64,000 nucleotides of DNA from Algibacter lectus (GTDB taxonomy: Bacteria; Bacteroidota; Bacteroidia; Flavobacteriales; Flavobacteriaceae): positions 248,001 through 312,000 of the forward strand of contig NZ_FOLN01000001.1 of NCBI RefSeq assembly GCF_900112395.1, read 5' to 3'. How positions within the stretch are numbered: position 1 is the first letter of the stretch; each line of letters opens with the position of its first letter. The translations under genes were made by a program, and so were the position numbers. Positions 38,193-46,235 of this stretch are shown here, one piece after another. The notes beneath the pieces are model-generated. The model worked only from the letters and a program-made list of their open reading frames with translations. It had not been told where the DNA came from and did not search any database.

Positions 38193-41100
38193 ATGAAAAA
38201 AAAACTACGATTTAAACAACTTTTAACATGGCTATTATGTGCAATAACAGCACCATCAGCTTTTGCTCAAGACCTGTTTTTCGAGCAATCTAACGGAACT
38301 GCAACTACCTTTGGACAAATAGATGCATATCAACAATCGAGTTCTTCGTTACTAGAAAATATTGTTACAAACTCTACTTTTAATAAAATTGAAGACTGGG
38401 AATTATTAGCATTAGATGGTACTAATTATTATTACCAGATTACAAATGCTACATCTATTAATTATGGGCAGATTGATATTTGGGATAGCAGCACTGGAAT
38501 TAGATCTAATTATGGTAATTTAAATAATATTTTTTCTGATCCTGAAAACTGGATATTGGGTGGTGCAGATAATGAGATTCTATACTTTAGCTCTGCAGTT
38601 GAAAACAGTGAAATTGTATCTTGGGATGGATCAACAATAAGCCATTTTGCTGTTTTAAAAGATGTTGTAGTTTACCCTCAATACTGGAAATTTGCAGCAT
38701 TTCATGATGGTGTTATGTATATTGAATGGACATACCCATCAAACTTTTCTACATCTATAAAAACATGGAATGGAACTAAATCTGTAGGAACATACGATAA
38801 TACAAAGTATTATGCAGCATACGATGATGCCTATTTATTTGGAGTAAGCACCTATATTGTAACCGATAACACTGTCATGTTATCTGAATTAAATAAGGTA
38901 AAAAATCACCTTTTAGGCACAGCAACTTTATCGGCTTCCGAATTGGAAGCCTCAGGAAAAGCTATTAATATTGATAACCTTTTATTTATAGACAATCCTG
39001 ATGTTATCGCATTAGGTTTAGAAATCATTGCTCTATACGAATCTAACCATGGGGGTTTATTTACTCTTGGTTCTACAACAAAGGGCGGATATAATAGAAG
39101 CGCATCTGGTTATGAGTTAGAAAACACAATACTTGTAATTATGCAGTCGGTTTTAGATCATTCATACACCACAGATAATCTAGCAGCCTACCCGCATCTA
39201 TTCAACAATATTTTATTTAAAACATCTGAATATTTCCCTGGTTCGGTTGCACAACCAACTGATCCTACAGAGAGTTTCACTATTCAAATTAACGGAACAC
39301 ATGTAAGAAAACCAGGTACACAAGCTAATTATGAAACTGAAGATGCTAGACGCCCTACAGGAACTTATTTAGCACCAGGAAGTGTAGCAGAAGTAACTGT
39401 ACCTTCGTCTTTAGTTGGTATAGGAGCCTCTATATTAGTAGGTGCACATACTTGGGATTTAACCAAGAAAACAACCATTAAAAGAATGGACCGCGTAACA
39501 ACAAAGTACGAGATAAATAGTACAACTGTTACCATAGCCAATCCTTTAGGTGGTGGTATATACATAAACGTACCTTACCAAAAAGATTTAGGTATCGTTG
39601 ATATCACATTAAAAAACGTAGTGCGTTCTCCATATTACGCAAGAACAGCAGCAAACACAACAAGCCTAACAGACTGGAAAAACACAGAACGTTTACGTGA
39701 TGTGCCATGGACAGATATTGAAACCGATAAAGTAATGATGCAAGTACCAACGTCTTGGGTTTCTGCTTATGATAGTCTTGAAACTACAATGGACGATTGG
39801 GATATGTCTATGGATGCCATTTCTGAACTTTTAGGGCGACCGCTTCTTAGATCTAAAACGGTAATCTACATGCAAGTAGATGTTATAAAAAGAGGTACGG
39901 CAAACTTTCCTGGATACCCACAATCTAACGTATCTTATAACCCTTTCACCAATTACGGAGGGTATTACAATAACTATTTAATTAATGGCCCACGAAATGC
40001 TAGAGGCTATTTAGCAAATGTATTTTTCCACGAACAAGGACATGCTGAAAAAATGTACAAGTTTCCGGGAGAAATTGAATCTATGGTAAACTTCCTTTGG
40101 GTTGCCGTATATAACAAAAAGTTTGGAATAGAATTAAATAAAGCTTTTGAAGAATCATTTAATGGTTATGGATTGAACCATACGCTTGAAGAAGCTGCTA
40201 TTAGCTGGATGATTGCTGAAAATTTTAGATTAGGAAATGAAATGAGCAAACAAACAGGTCAATATCGCCAAGAATTTTCTTATCAACCAAGAGGACACGG
40301 TAAATACGCTGATATTGTTAGGCTTTTTGATTGGAAAGCTTTAGAATCTCATTATGAGAACCTAAGTGAAAGTTATGAGAATGGCGAAATAAATTATGAT
40401 AGTGATGTGAATAACGTTCCAACAGATGACCGCTTGTTAAGAATGTCACAAGCAGCAGGTTACGATTTACGACCACTCATTCATTTTTGGGGGGTTCATC
40501 CTGATGATTTCAATAGTTTAGAAACAGAAATTCAAAATAGTGATGTAAAGAAATCTACAGCTATTTACGATCAATTATCGTATTATAAAACCATAGTACC
40601 TATGGATAATACAGCCTTCAGAAATTTTGGCTTAGAAGACTATTCTGAAAGTAAAATAACAAACAGTAGTTCTGTAAACCACGGTAATGTTGCACAAAGT
40701 TACTATGAGGTCTTCCTTAATAAGTTTTGGAATAGCTATAGCAATACAGAATCACAAGCTATAATAAATCAAATACAAACCATTATAGACTTATACTTCC
40801 CTAATGGTAGACCTGAAGAAAATAATACATCTTGTTTAGAGGTTACGCCTGTATCAGTTGTAGCAAGTTCATCTGCTAGTCCGGAGAATACATTAGATGA
40901 TAACCCTACAACAGTATGGACAGCTATGGGTGATGGAGAATATTTACTTTATGACTTAGGAGAGCTTTATGAACTTTGCGATTTAGAGATAAACTTTGAA
41001 AACGGATTAACAAGATTTGATTATTTCGATATCCAAGTTTCTAGAGATAACCAAACATATTTGGAGGTCATGCAAGATTTATCAAGTAGCAAAACTACGG

Positions 41101-41492
41101 GATCTTATGACACTTATTCCGTTTCCAGAAAAGCACGTTATATTAAAATTATAGGCCGTGGAAATGAAACTAATGATTGGAACAGTATTAGTGATGTAAA
41201 ATTCTATTTCAAACTACAAGAAAGTCTTTCTGTTGATGACAATAAACTAGCTAATTCAAATAACATTTTATTAACCCCAGTTCCTGCTAAAAACATTTTA
41301 AACATTAGCGGTGTTTCTCTAGACAATACAGCTGTGGAAGTTTATAATATAAGTGGCGTTCTAGTAGAATCTACAGTTATTAATTCCGCTTCGTCTTCCA
41401 TTGATACATCAAGCTTACCAACAGGTATTTATTTTCTAAAAATGAATGTATCAAACAACACTGTCGTTAAAAAGTTTGTTATTATGAAATAA
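38193..41492 (+). CDS. M60-like metallopeptidase with F5/8 type C domain and type IX sorting domain, copy 2
   Basis: 1099 residues with signal peptide (TWLLCAITAPSAFAQ). Compared with copy 1 it has an extra N-terminal beta-repeat domain (~25-225; repeated Trp-containing strands such as IEDWELLALDG and PENWILGGADNE), the same helical region, the zinc site FHEQGHAEKMYKFPGEIES, an F5/8 type C domain, and a C-terminal type IX secretion sorting domain (PVPAKNILNISG through GIYFLKMNVSNNTVVKKFVI). It is thus a surface-anchored or released enzyme. Tandem duplication with gain or loss of terminal domains is evident. An ACTAAAATAACTTTT block just before the ATG resembles the ROK dyads. Confidence 0.92.
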   Translation: MKKKLRFKQLLTWLLCAITAPSAFAQDLFFEQSNGTATTFGQIDAYQQSSSSLLENIVTNSTFNKIEDWELLALDGTNYYYQITNATSINYGQIDIWDSSTGIRSNYGNLNNIFSDPENWILGGADNEILYFSSAVENSEIVSWDGSTISHFAVLKDVVVYPQYWKFAAFHDGVMYIEWTYPSNFSTSIKTWNGTKSVGTYDNTKYYAAYDDAYLFGVSTYIVTDNTVMLSELNKVKNHLLGTATLSASELEASGKAINIDNLLFIDNPDVIALGLEIIALYESNHGGLFTLGSTTKGGYNRSASGYELENTILVIMQSVLDHSYTTDNLAAYPHLFNNILFKTSEYFPGSVAQPTDPTESFTIQINGTHVRKPGTQANYETEDARRPTGTYLAPGSVAEVTVPSSLVGIGASILVGAHTWDLTKKTTIKRMDRVTTKYEINSTTVTIANPLGGGIYINVPYQKDLGIVDITLKNVVRSPYYARTAANTTSLTDWKNTERLRDVPWTDIETDKVMMQVPTSWVSAYDSLETTMDDWDMSMDAISELLGRPLLRSKTVIYMQVDVIKRGTANFPGYPQSNVSYNPFTNYGGYYNNYLINGPRNARGYLANVFFHEQGHAEKMYKFPGEIESMVNFLWVAVYNKKFGIELNKAFEESFNGYGLNHTLEEAAISWMIAENFRLGNEMSKQTGQYRQEFSYQPRGHGKYADIVRLFDWKALESHYENLSESYENGEINYDSDVNNVPTDDRLLRMSQAAGYDLRPLIHFWGVHPDDFNSLETEIQNSDVKKSTAIYDQLSYYKTIVPMDNTAFRNFGLEDYSESKITNSSSVNHGNVAQSYYEVFLNKFWNSYSNTESQAIINQIQTIIDLYFPNGRPEENNTSCLEVTPVSVVASSSASPENTLDDNPTTVWTAMGDGEYLLYDLGELYELCDLEINFENGLTRFDYFDIQVSRDNQTYLEVMQDLSSSKTTGSYDTYSVSRKARYIKIIGRGNETNDWNSISDVKFYFKLQESLSVDDNKLANSNNILLTPVPAKNILNISGVSLDNTAVEVYNISGVLVESTVINSASSSIDTSSLPTGIYFLKMNVSNNTVVKKFVIMK

Positions 41493-41510
41493 TATTTCAA
41501 TGTTCCCCTC

Positions 41511-41638
41511 AACTAATCGACATCGATTAGTTAAGGATAAAATTAGCCTTATAAACGATATCGTTTATAAGGCTGACACCAAAGAAATTTGGTGTATTTA
41601 AAAATCTCAGATCATATTTTGATCTGAGATTTTTTTTA
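41511..41638 (+). terminator. Array of four consecutive hairpins ending in a terminator
   Basis: Four dyads follow one another: AACTAATCG/CGATTAGTT (41511-41532), a perfect 30-bp palindrome centred at 41559/41560 (arms AGCCTTATAAACGAT, 41545-41574), ACACCAAA/TTTGGTGT (41576-41595) and AAAATCTCAGATCA/TGATCTGAGATTTT (41601-41633) with a final T-run. The last is a good intrinsic terminator for the M60 gene. The role of the first three is unknown (mRNA 3' protection, processing or a structured RNA). Confidence 0.75.
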
Positions 41639-41684
41639 TTTTAAATTTTATAGTTTTATTTCTTTTAAAACACTTTATAATTAA

Positions 41685-41871
41685 CCTAATAAAAATGAAA
41701 AATTAAAGCTATTTTATGAAGCCACCCCCCATCGCTTTTATTGCCAAACAAGCTGGTGGAAAAGCAACGAGTGAATCTAAGCGTATTTTGGATATTATTC
41801 CTATAGAAATTCCTCAATATATTCCATTTCTCTGTGGCAGTGCAGAAGTGGTTAAGAAACTAACACATTAA
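41685..41871 (+). pseudogene. fbp: Fructose-1,6-bisphosphatase (class 1) 3' remnant
   Basis: In one frame 41685-41723 reads PNKNEKLKLFYEA, matching the FBPase PNGKLRLLYEANP segment. After a C-run with one extra C (41725-41729) the next frame continues PIAFIAKQAGGKATS, then KRILDIIPIEIPQYIPFLCG and GSAEVVKKLTH, the usual FBPase C-terminus (AFI.EQAGGKA....RILDI.P..LHQR.PFF.GS). About 60 residues of a ~335-residue enzyme remain and are frameshifted. It abuts another broken gene on the opposite strand, marking a recombination junction near 41872. Confidence 0.8.
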
Positions 41872-42738
41872 ATCTTTAATCAAAAAAATTACTTTCTGTT
41901 TAAAGTTTAGCTTGTAATAATGCCTAATTTTATTTGATATAGAAAAAGGTGTGATTTTAAGAACACAAGCAATTTGATTATTCCTTTCGAGTATGGTTGT
42001 AAAATCTTTTTGGATAACTCTATCTAGTACATCACTAATATCTTTTAATCTCAAAAACAAACTTCCATCTAGATTTATCCTTTCGTTTAAATTGAAAGGT
42101 TCTTCTGAAATAGTCTTTTCAATATTCTTAAACTCTGGATTTTCTTCTTGTTTTAACTTAACTCGAAATTGATAGAGTGATTCGTGAATATTTATAGGTT
42201 GGTGGTAACTGACTATTTCTAATGGTTGAGAATTTTTATTAAGAATGAGTTGTTGAGCTTCAATCCATTTATCCAAATTTCTTGCTGATTTTCAATTTCT
42301 GATTTTGGCGATATTTCAAGATTACAAAACCTACCATATAATTCATTTAATTCTCTATTTGGGAAATTAGATAGTTTGAAATCTATTAGTTTTATTTTAC
42401 AGGTTTGGACTATTGTATATTCTTCTGAATTTAGTCATTGAATTTCAGATATTACATTTTTCGATTTTTGATTAATTATTGCGTTATAGTCAAAAGTTTG
42501 CTCTTGCCATTCAAAAATAAATTCTATTTACTTTTTTTCAACGTGAAAAACTACTTTGTGTTCATCCTCTCTTTTTTTGAAAGAAACATTTTATTGTTTT
42601 ATTGTCAATCCATCTTTTTATTTCCTCAAAACTTCCTTTGTTTTGTTTATCAAGCGTATTTACTGATTTATTTTCGAATCCTATTATCAGTTCTATAGGT
42701 TCGTCACCAAAAATATCTTCATTATTATGGTATGCCAT
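41860..42738 (-). pseudogene. Decayed gene of unknown family, several frameshifts and stops
   Basis: On the minus strand ATG at 42738 opens MAYHNNEDIFGDEPIELIIG. The frame shifts near 42572, carries in-frame stops (after HVEKK and SEIQ), and shifts again near 42290 before the last open part (KWIEAQQLILNKNSQPLEIV onward) runs to 41860. Concatenated it gives ~280 residues of charged alpha/beta sequence that I cannot assign; it may be the N-terminal part of a larger nucleic-acid or restriction-type enzyme. The 3' part is missing because the fbp remnant begins there. Clearly non-functional. Confidence 0.6.
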
Positions 42739-42748
42739 TAATCTCTTT

Positions 42749-42868
42749 TTATAAATGCTTTAATTGTTTATCTTCAATTACCACATCATTAATATTTATT
42801 TTATAACATTTACAGCAAAAACTCCCTTGAAACATACTATAGTTTCCGTAGTTTATATATTCTGTCAT
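42749..42868 (-). CDS. Small CCxxC-type protein, 39 aa
   Basis: ATG at 42868 on the minus strand opens 39 residues with a compact GSFCCKCYK motif and a polar tail (NINDVVIEDKQLKHL). It ends 10 bases before the start of the decayed gene at 42738, so the two were an operon. A half zinc-ribbon is possible. Unknown function; its partner is dead, so it may be a relic too. Confidence 0.4.
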   Translation of the reverse strand: MTEYINYGNYSMFQGSFCCKCYKININDVVIEDKQLKHL

Positions 42869-43063
42869 TACGCTTAATTTGATTTTTAAATAAAAACCAA
42901 ATTAACAGATTTGGCTTACAAACAATAATTAAACATCATTATTCATGTATTTAATCGTTCATTTAAACATTTGAGCGGTTTTTATAAGTTATCAAACTTA
43001 TAGTTTTCGTAGAAGTAATCTTTACGGAAAACCGTAAAAAAGAAAATAATTTAAAAATTTTAA

Positions 43064-43093
43064 TAAAAAAACCCGTTTTAAGAATAAAACAGG
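43064..43093 (-). terminator. Intrinsic terminator on the minus strand
   Basis: Reading minus, CCTGTTTTA (43093-43085), TTCT loop, TAAAACGGG (43080-43072), then eight Ts. It is oriented to end a transcript from the small gene at 43263-43409. A second imperfect hairpin lies at 43152-43189. Otherwise the 42869-43262 gap shows no gene. Confidence 0.65.
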
Positions 43094-43262
43094 AACATAA
43101 TTTGCCATAAAGATCTAGCAAATCTAGATATAATTAAAGCGCAAAAATTCATGATTCACAATTATGAGTAGAATCATAAATTGTGATTAGGTTAAATGGA
43201 GAGTATAAAATTGCTCGCTGAGCTAAATCAGCTATTTTTATAAACGAATAGAAAGTTCTCGT

Positions 43263-43409
43263 TTAGATGAACATAAACAAATCTTCATCATCAAAAGTTG
43301 ATGCTGTAATTAAAGTTCTTGGTTCATTTTTTTTACTCTTTTCAGAATTTAATAATCTTCCAAAATTAAGTTTCTCTAATCTGTTTTTTAATTCTTTTAA
43401 TGTTTTCAT
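43263..43409 (-). CDS. Small peptide, 48 aa, Thr/Ser-acid-rich C-terminus
   Basis: From ATG at 43409 (an upstream in-frame start at 43451 adds 14 residues): a basic helical first half (MKTLKELKNRLEKLN) and a polar second half ending RTLITASTFDDEDLFMFI. It has its own intrinsic terminator ~170 bases downstream, which favours real transcription. A leader-like helix followed by Thr/Ser then Asp/Glu is reminiscent of graspetide-type precursor peptides, but no ATP-grasp ligase is nearby, so that is only a guess. It could equally be a small unmodified protein. Confidence 0.45.
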   Translation of the reverse strand: MKTLKELKNRLEKLNFGRLLNSEKSKKNEPRTLITASTFDDEDLFMFI

Positions 43410-43728
43410 GGCGCATTTCTTTTTCTTGTCATAAATATACGATGCACGCATTGCTTTTAGATGTTTGTTTTGAATAAAAAAACCTCAATATCAAAGAATT
43501 ATCAATTTTTTAACAATTATATATAATCCAGTTTACATTATGCGACTTTGCCATTTTATGAAATTATTCAATTAGAATAATAAGGAAACGTAGCAGTATA
43601 AAATAGACTTATTACTTTCTTACACGATAGCTTCAATACTAAAATTTAAAGCAAAAAAAATACAAAAAACCTTGTCTATTTCAATCTTAAAATCTAATTT
43701 TATTGTTCAAAATATTACTAATAATAGT

Positions 43729-43758
43729 GAACACAAAACTGAACACGTTTTGGAACAC
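43729..43758. repeat. Three GAACAC direct repeats with exact 12-bp period
   Basis: GAACAC occurs at 43729, 43741 and 43753. They lie about 75 bases from the tRNA-derived att-like core at 43832, the distance expected for integrase arm-type or accessory protein sites. Nothing coding is visible in 43452-43831. Confidence 0.5.
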
Positions 43759-43831
43759 GATTTAAAATATGGTGGTTTTTAAATAATTGATAATCAACTA
43801 TTTAGTTTTATGAAATTTTCTTGTACGAAAA

Positions 43832-43875
43832 TTCATAACTCGGAGGTCATGGGATCGTGCCCCATTCTCGCTACA
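43832..43875 (+). other. 3' fragment of a tRNA-Met (CAT), probable integration attachment site
   Basis: From the anticodon loop TTCATAA (43832-43838) the sequence follows tRNA order: 3' anticodon strand CTCGG, variable AGGTC, T-stem ATGGG (43849-43853), a 7-base loop ATCGTGC, T-stem CCCAT (43861-43865), acceptor strand TCTCGCT and discriminator A. Bases before the loop do not form the other half, so the tRNA is truncated exactly at the anticodon loop, where many tyrosine integrases recombine. The altered T-loop shows it is not a working tRNA. The CATAACTCGGAGGTC core resembles initiator tRNA-Met. Confidence 0.7.
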
Positions 43876-43889
43876 GGTAAACAAAGGGA

Positions 43890-43921
43890 AAGCCAAGAAT
43901 TTTATTCTTGGCTTTTTTTTT
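43890..43921 (+). terminator. Terminator after the tRNA fragment
   Basis: AAGCCAAGAAT (43890-43900) pairs with ATTCTTGGCTT (43904-43914), then a T-run. It probably ended the original tRNA transcript. Confidence 0.8.
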
Positions 43922-44013
43922 GCTAAAACATAGCTAAAACATTAGGTATACTTTCTTTCTCACTATACAATCAACATCAATTTACCTCAAATTTTATTAC
44001 ATTGATAAAACTA

Positions 44014-44991
44014 TTACATTAATTCCTCAGAATAATAAAAATTTGCGGGTAAACCGCCAGTATGCCAAAATAAAATATTAGCCCCTTTATCTATTTTCTG
44101 ACTTTTTATATGATCTAACATACCGTAAAAAGCTCTTCCAGAATAAACAGAATCTAATAAAATCCCTTCATTTTCTGCTAATTCTTTAATAGCTGATTTT
44201 TCATTTGACGTTACAACTCCATAACCTTTCGAATCATATCCATGAATCAATCTAGCATCATCAATAGAATATGTTTTTTTTATTCTCAAACTTTTTTGGC
44301 CTTCCTTTAATAATTCCAGGACAGCTTCAGCTAAGGTTTTATATTCGTAACCAATTTTATCAATACTAATTGGCATTAATTTAGTATCCACTTCAAACAA
44401 ATCAATCCCTAACCTAAGTCCAGCTTGTGTTCCTCCAGAACTTGATGCAAAGAAAATATAATCCATTTTCAAATTCATTTCGGTTAATTGTTCCTTTAGT
44501 TCTTTTACTGCATCAACAAAACCGTAGGCTCCTAATAAATTTGATCCTCCATACGGCACAACATAAACTTTCTTCCCTTCTGCTTCTAGTTTAAATTTAA
44601 GACTCTCAATATCCTCCCCTTTCCTATTCTCTCCATTAAAATAAATATTCGCCCCTAACAAGTGAGACAACAATAAATTACCATTAAATATTTTTGGTTT
44701 TTCTCCTCCTAACAATAAATAACATGCCAATCCTGCCCTAGCACATGCGGCTGCAGTTTGCCTACAATGATTCGATTGTTGAGCACCTGCAGTTATAATT
44801 GTATCATATGCTTTGTTTAAAGCTTCATAAATAAAATACTGCAACTTTCTAACTTTGTTTCCTCCTGATGCTAAACCAGAATTATCATCTCTTTTAATAA
44901 ACAATTGATAGTCCTGATATTTTTTAGATAAATTACTCATCTTTTCCAGTGGTGTTGGAAAATAGCCCAAAGGGTATTTATTAGCTAGCAT
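44014..44991 (-). CDS. D-cysteine desulfhydrase / ACC deaminase-like PLP enzyme
   Basis: 325 residues, cytoplasmic. LFIKRDDNSGLASGGNKVRK is the family signature, with Lys46 as the PLP Schiff-base lysine; AGAQQSNHCRQTAAACARAG binds cofactor and substrate, and ASSSGGTQAGL is the phosphate loop. The length equals the family norm. Members convert D-cysteine (or 1-aminocyclopropane-1-carboxylate) to a keto acid, ammonia and, for D-cysteine, sulfide. Divergent from the LuxR-type regulator gene with an 87-base shared promoter region, so that regulator may control it. Specificity between the two substrates is not readable. Confidence 0.88.
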   Translation of the reverse strand: MLANKYPLGYFPTPLEKMSNLSKKYQDYQLFIKRDDNSGLASGGNKVRKLQYFIYEALNKAYDTIITAGAQQSNHCRQTAAACARAGLACYLLLGGEKPKIFNGNLLLSHLLGANIYFNGENRKGEDIESLKFKLEAEGKKVYVVPYGGSNLLGAYGFVDAVKELKEQLTEMNLKMDYIFFASSSGGTQAGLRLGIDLFEVDTKLMPISIDKIGYEYKTLAEAVLELLKEGQKSLRIKKTYSIDDARLIHGYDSKGYGVVTSNEKSAIKELAENEGILLDSVYSGRAFYGMLDHIKSQKIDKGANILFWHTGGLPANFYYSEELM

Positions 44992-45078
44992 GACTCTCTT
45001 ATTTTTAATTCACATTAATAATTGTTACCTTTAATTCATCTAAAAATACGCATAAGTTTTTATTTTTCAACAATTTAG

Positions 45079-45996
45079 ATGTTCCTACTTATTCAAAAAT
45101 ACAAATATACCCCGCAATATGAATATATTTCATCTATGCATTGGATTGTACTTTTTACGTGTATTTTAATAGGGTTCACCATTATATTTCAAGTCTTCTA
45201 TATCTGCTACAGCAACCAAAAACCAAGTAAAGAAAAACTTAGATATTTATATTTAGCTATACTCTTCCTTTTGTATAATGTATTTAACGGACTGCTGCCT
45301 AATACCTCACTACCTGGTCCATTAATTCTGCAATATGTTATTACTTATGGCATCTCCATTTTTATGTGCATTTACTTAATATGGTATTTATATAACGAAT
45401 TCAACATAATCACTCCAAATTATTTTTTTCAAGTAAAAAATCTAACGGTTATTCTATCGGTCTCTTTCTTACTTTTATTTATAGTTCCATATTTCTTTTC
45501 TTATTCGTTAAACTCATCACGCAGTTTATTTTTAATACTACCTATATTATTATCCTCTATCTTTTTTATATACTTCCTCAAAGTAATCACGAAAGAAGTA
45601 AAACGTCAACGGTATTTTAAAATTCAGACCTATTTAGGGCTTTGCTCTATTCTATCTATTGTCCTTCTTCCTTTATTAACTTTTTTTGGAGATTTTCAAC
45701 CCATTACACAACCTGTTGTATCAGCTGCCTTCTTTCTGGTAACAACAATGGAAATTAACAGTTATCTCTACCGCTTAAAAAATACCCACACACTCAAATT
45801 AAATGTTGGACGTCAATACAACTTCACAAATAGAGAAAATGAAATAGCTCTGCAAATAATTAAAAAGAACAGCTATAAACAAATAGCCCAAAATATGTTT
45901 ATAGCTTATGGAACCGTTAGAAAACATGCTTCTAATATTTACATAAAATCAAATTGCGCTAGCCGAAAGGATTTTATCAAAAAATTTAAGAAGTAA
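45079..45996 (+). CDS. Membrane-anchored LuxR-type transcriptional regulator
   Basis: 305 residues with seven or so hydrophobic spans (~20-225; e.g. WIVLFTCILIGFTIIFQVFY, then LLFIVPYFF) and a C-terminal LuxR/GerE HTH (FTNRENEIALQIIKKNSYKQ, then IAQNMFIAYGTVRKHASNIY). There is no receiver domain, so the membrane part probably senses a signal directly. Such 7TM-HTH proteins are common in Flavobacteriaceae. Divergent from the PLP enzyme gene. Ligand unknown. Confidence 0.8.
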   Translation: MFLLIQKYKYTPQYEYISSMHWIVLFTCILIGFTIIFQVFYICYSNQKPSKEKLRYLYLAILFLLYNVFNGLLPNTSLPGPLILQYVITYGISIFMCIYLIWYLYNEFNIITPNYFFQVKNLTVILSVSFLLLFIVPYFFSYSLNSSRSLFLILPILLSSIFFIYFLKVITKEVKRQRYFKIQTYLGLCSILSIVLLPLLTFFGDFQPITQPVVSAAFFLVTTMEINSYLYRLKNTHTLKLNVGRQYNFTNRENEIALQIIKKNSYKQIAQNMFIAYGTVRKHASNIYIKSNCASRKDFIKKFKK

Positions 45997-46108
45997 ACTA
46001 AACATCACCTGTTTCAATATGTGCGTAGTAAATTCACATTTCAAATACGCAAAATATACACAGTTAAAAAAGAGAAAATTAAATTCATAGATTATATTTG
46101 CCATCACG

Positions 46109-46220
46109 GAAATAGGAACTCCATAAAAGTTCTATATAGAACTTTACTAACCAAACCATTATTTCTCTCCTAGATTAAAGATTACAACTAAGTAATCTAA
46201 ACGTCTGTTACTCCTATTTC
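46109..46220 (+). promoter_or_regulatory. Structured leader upstream of the RteC-like gene
   Basis: GAAATAGGA (46109-46117) can pair with TCCTATTTC (46212-46220) across 94 bases. Inside is a perfect 20-bp palindrome (46126-46145, half AAAGTTCTAT) and a hairpin AGATTAC/GTAATCT (46183-46202). The start codon is 15 bases after. The layout suggests an attenuation or regulator-binding leader; untested. Confidence 0.4.
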
Positions 46221-46235
46221 ATATAAAAGGAAACA

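Noticed and set aside
42438-42698. 86-codon Phe-rich plus-strand frame
   Set aside because: It is the shadow of the decayed minus-strand gene; extreme Phe/Leu content reflects A-rich antisense.
43832-43875. Functional tRNA gene
   Set aside because: Only the half from the anticodon loop onward is present, the T-loop lacks the TTCGA-type consensus, and no 5' half can pair.
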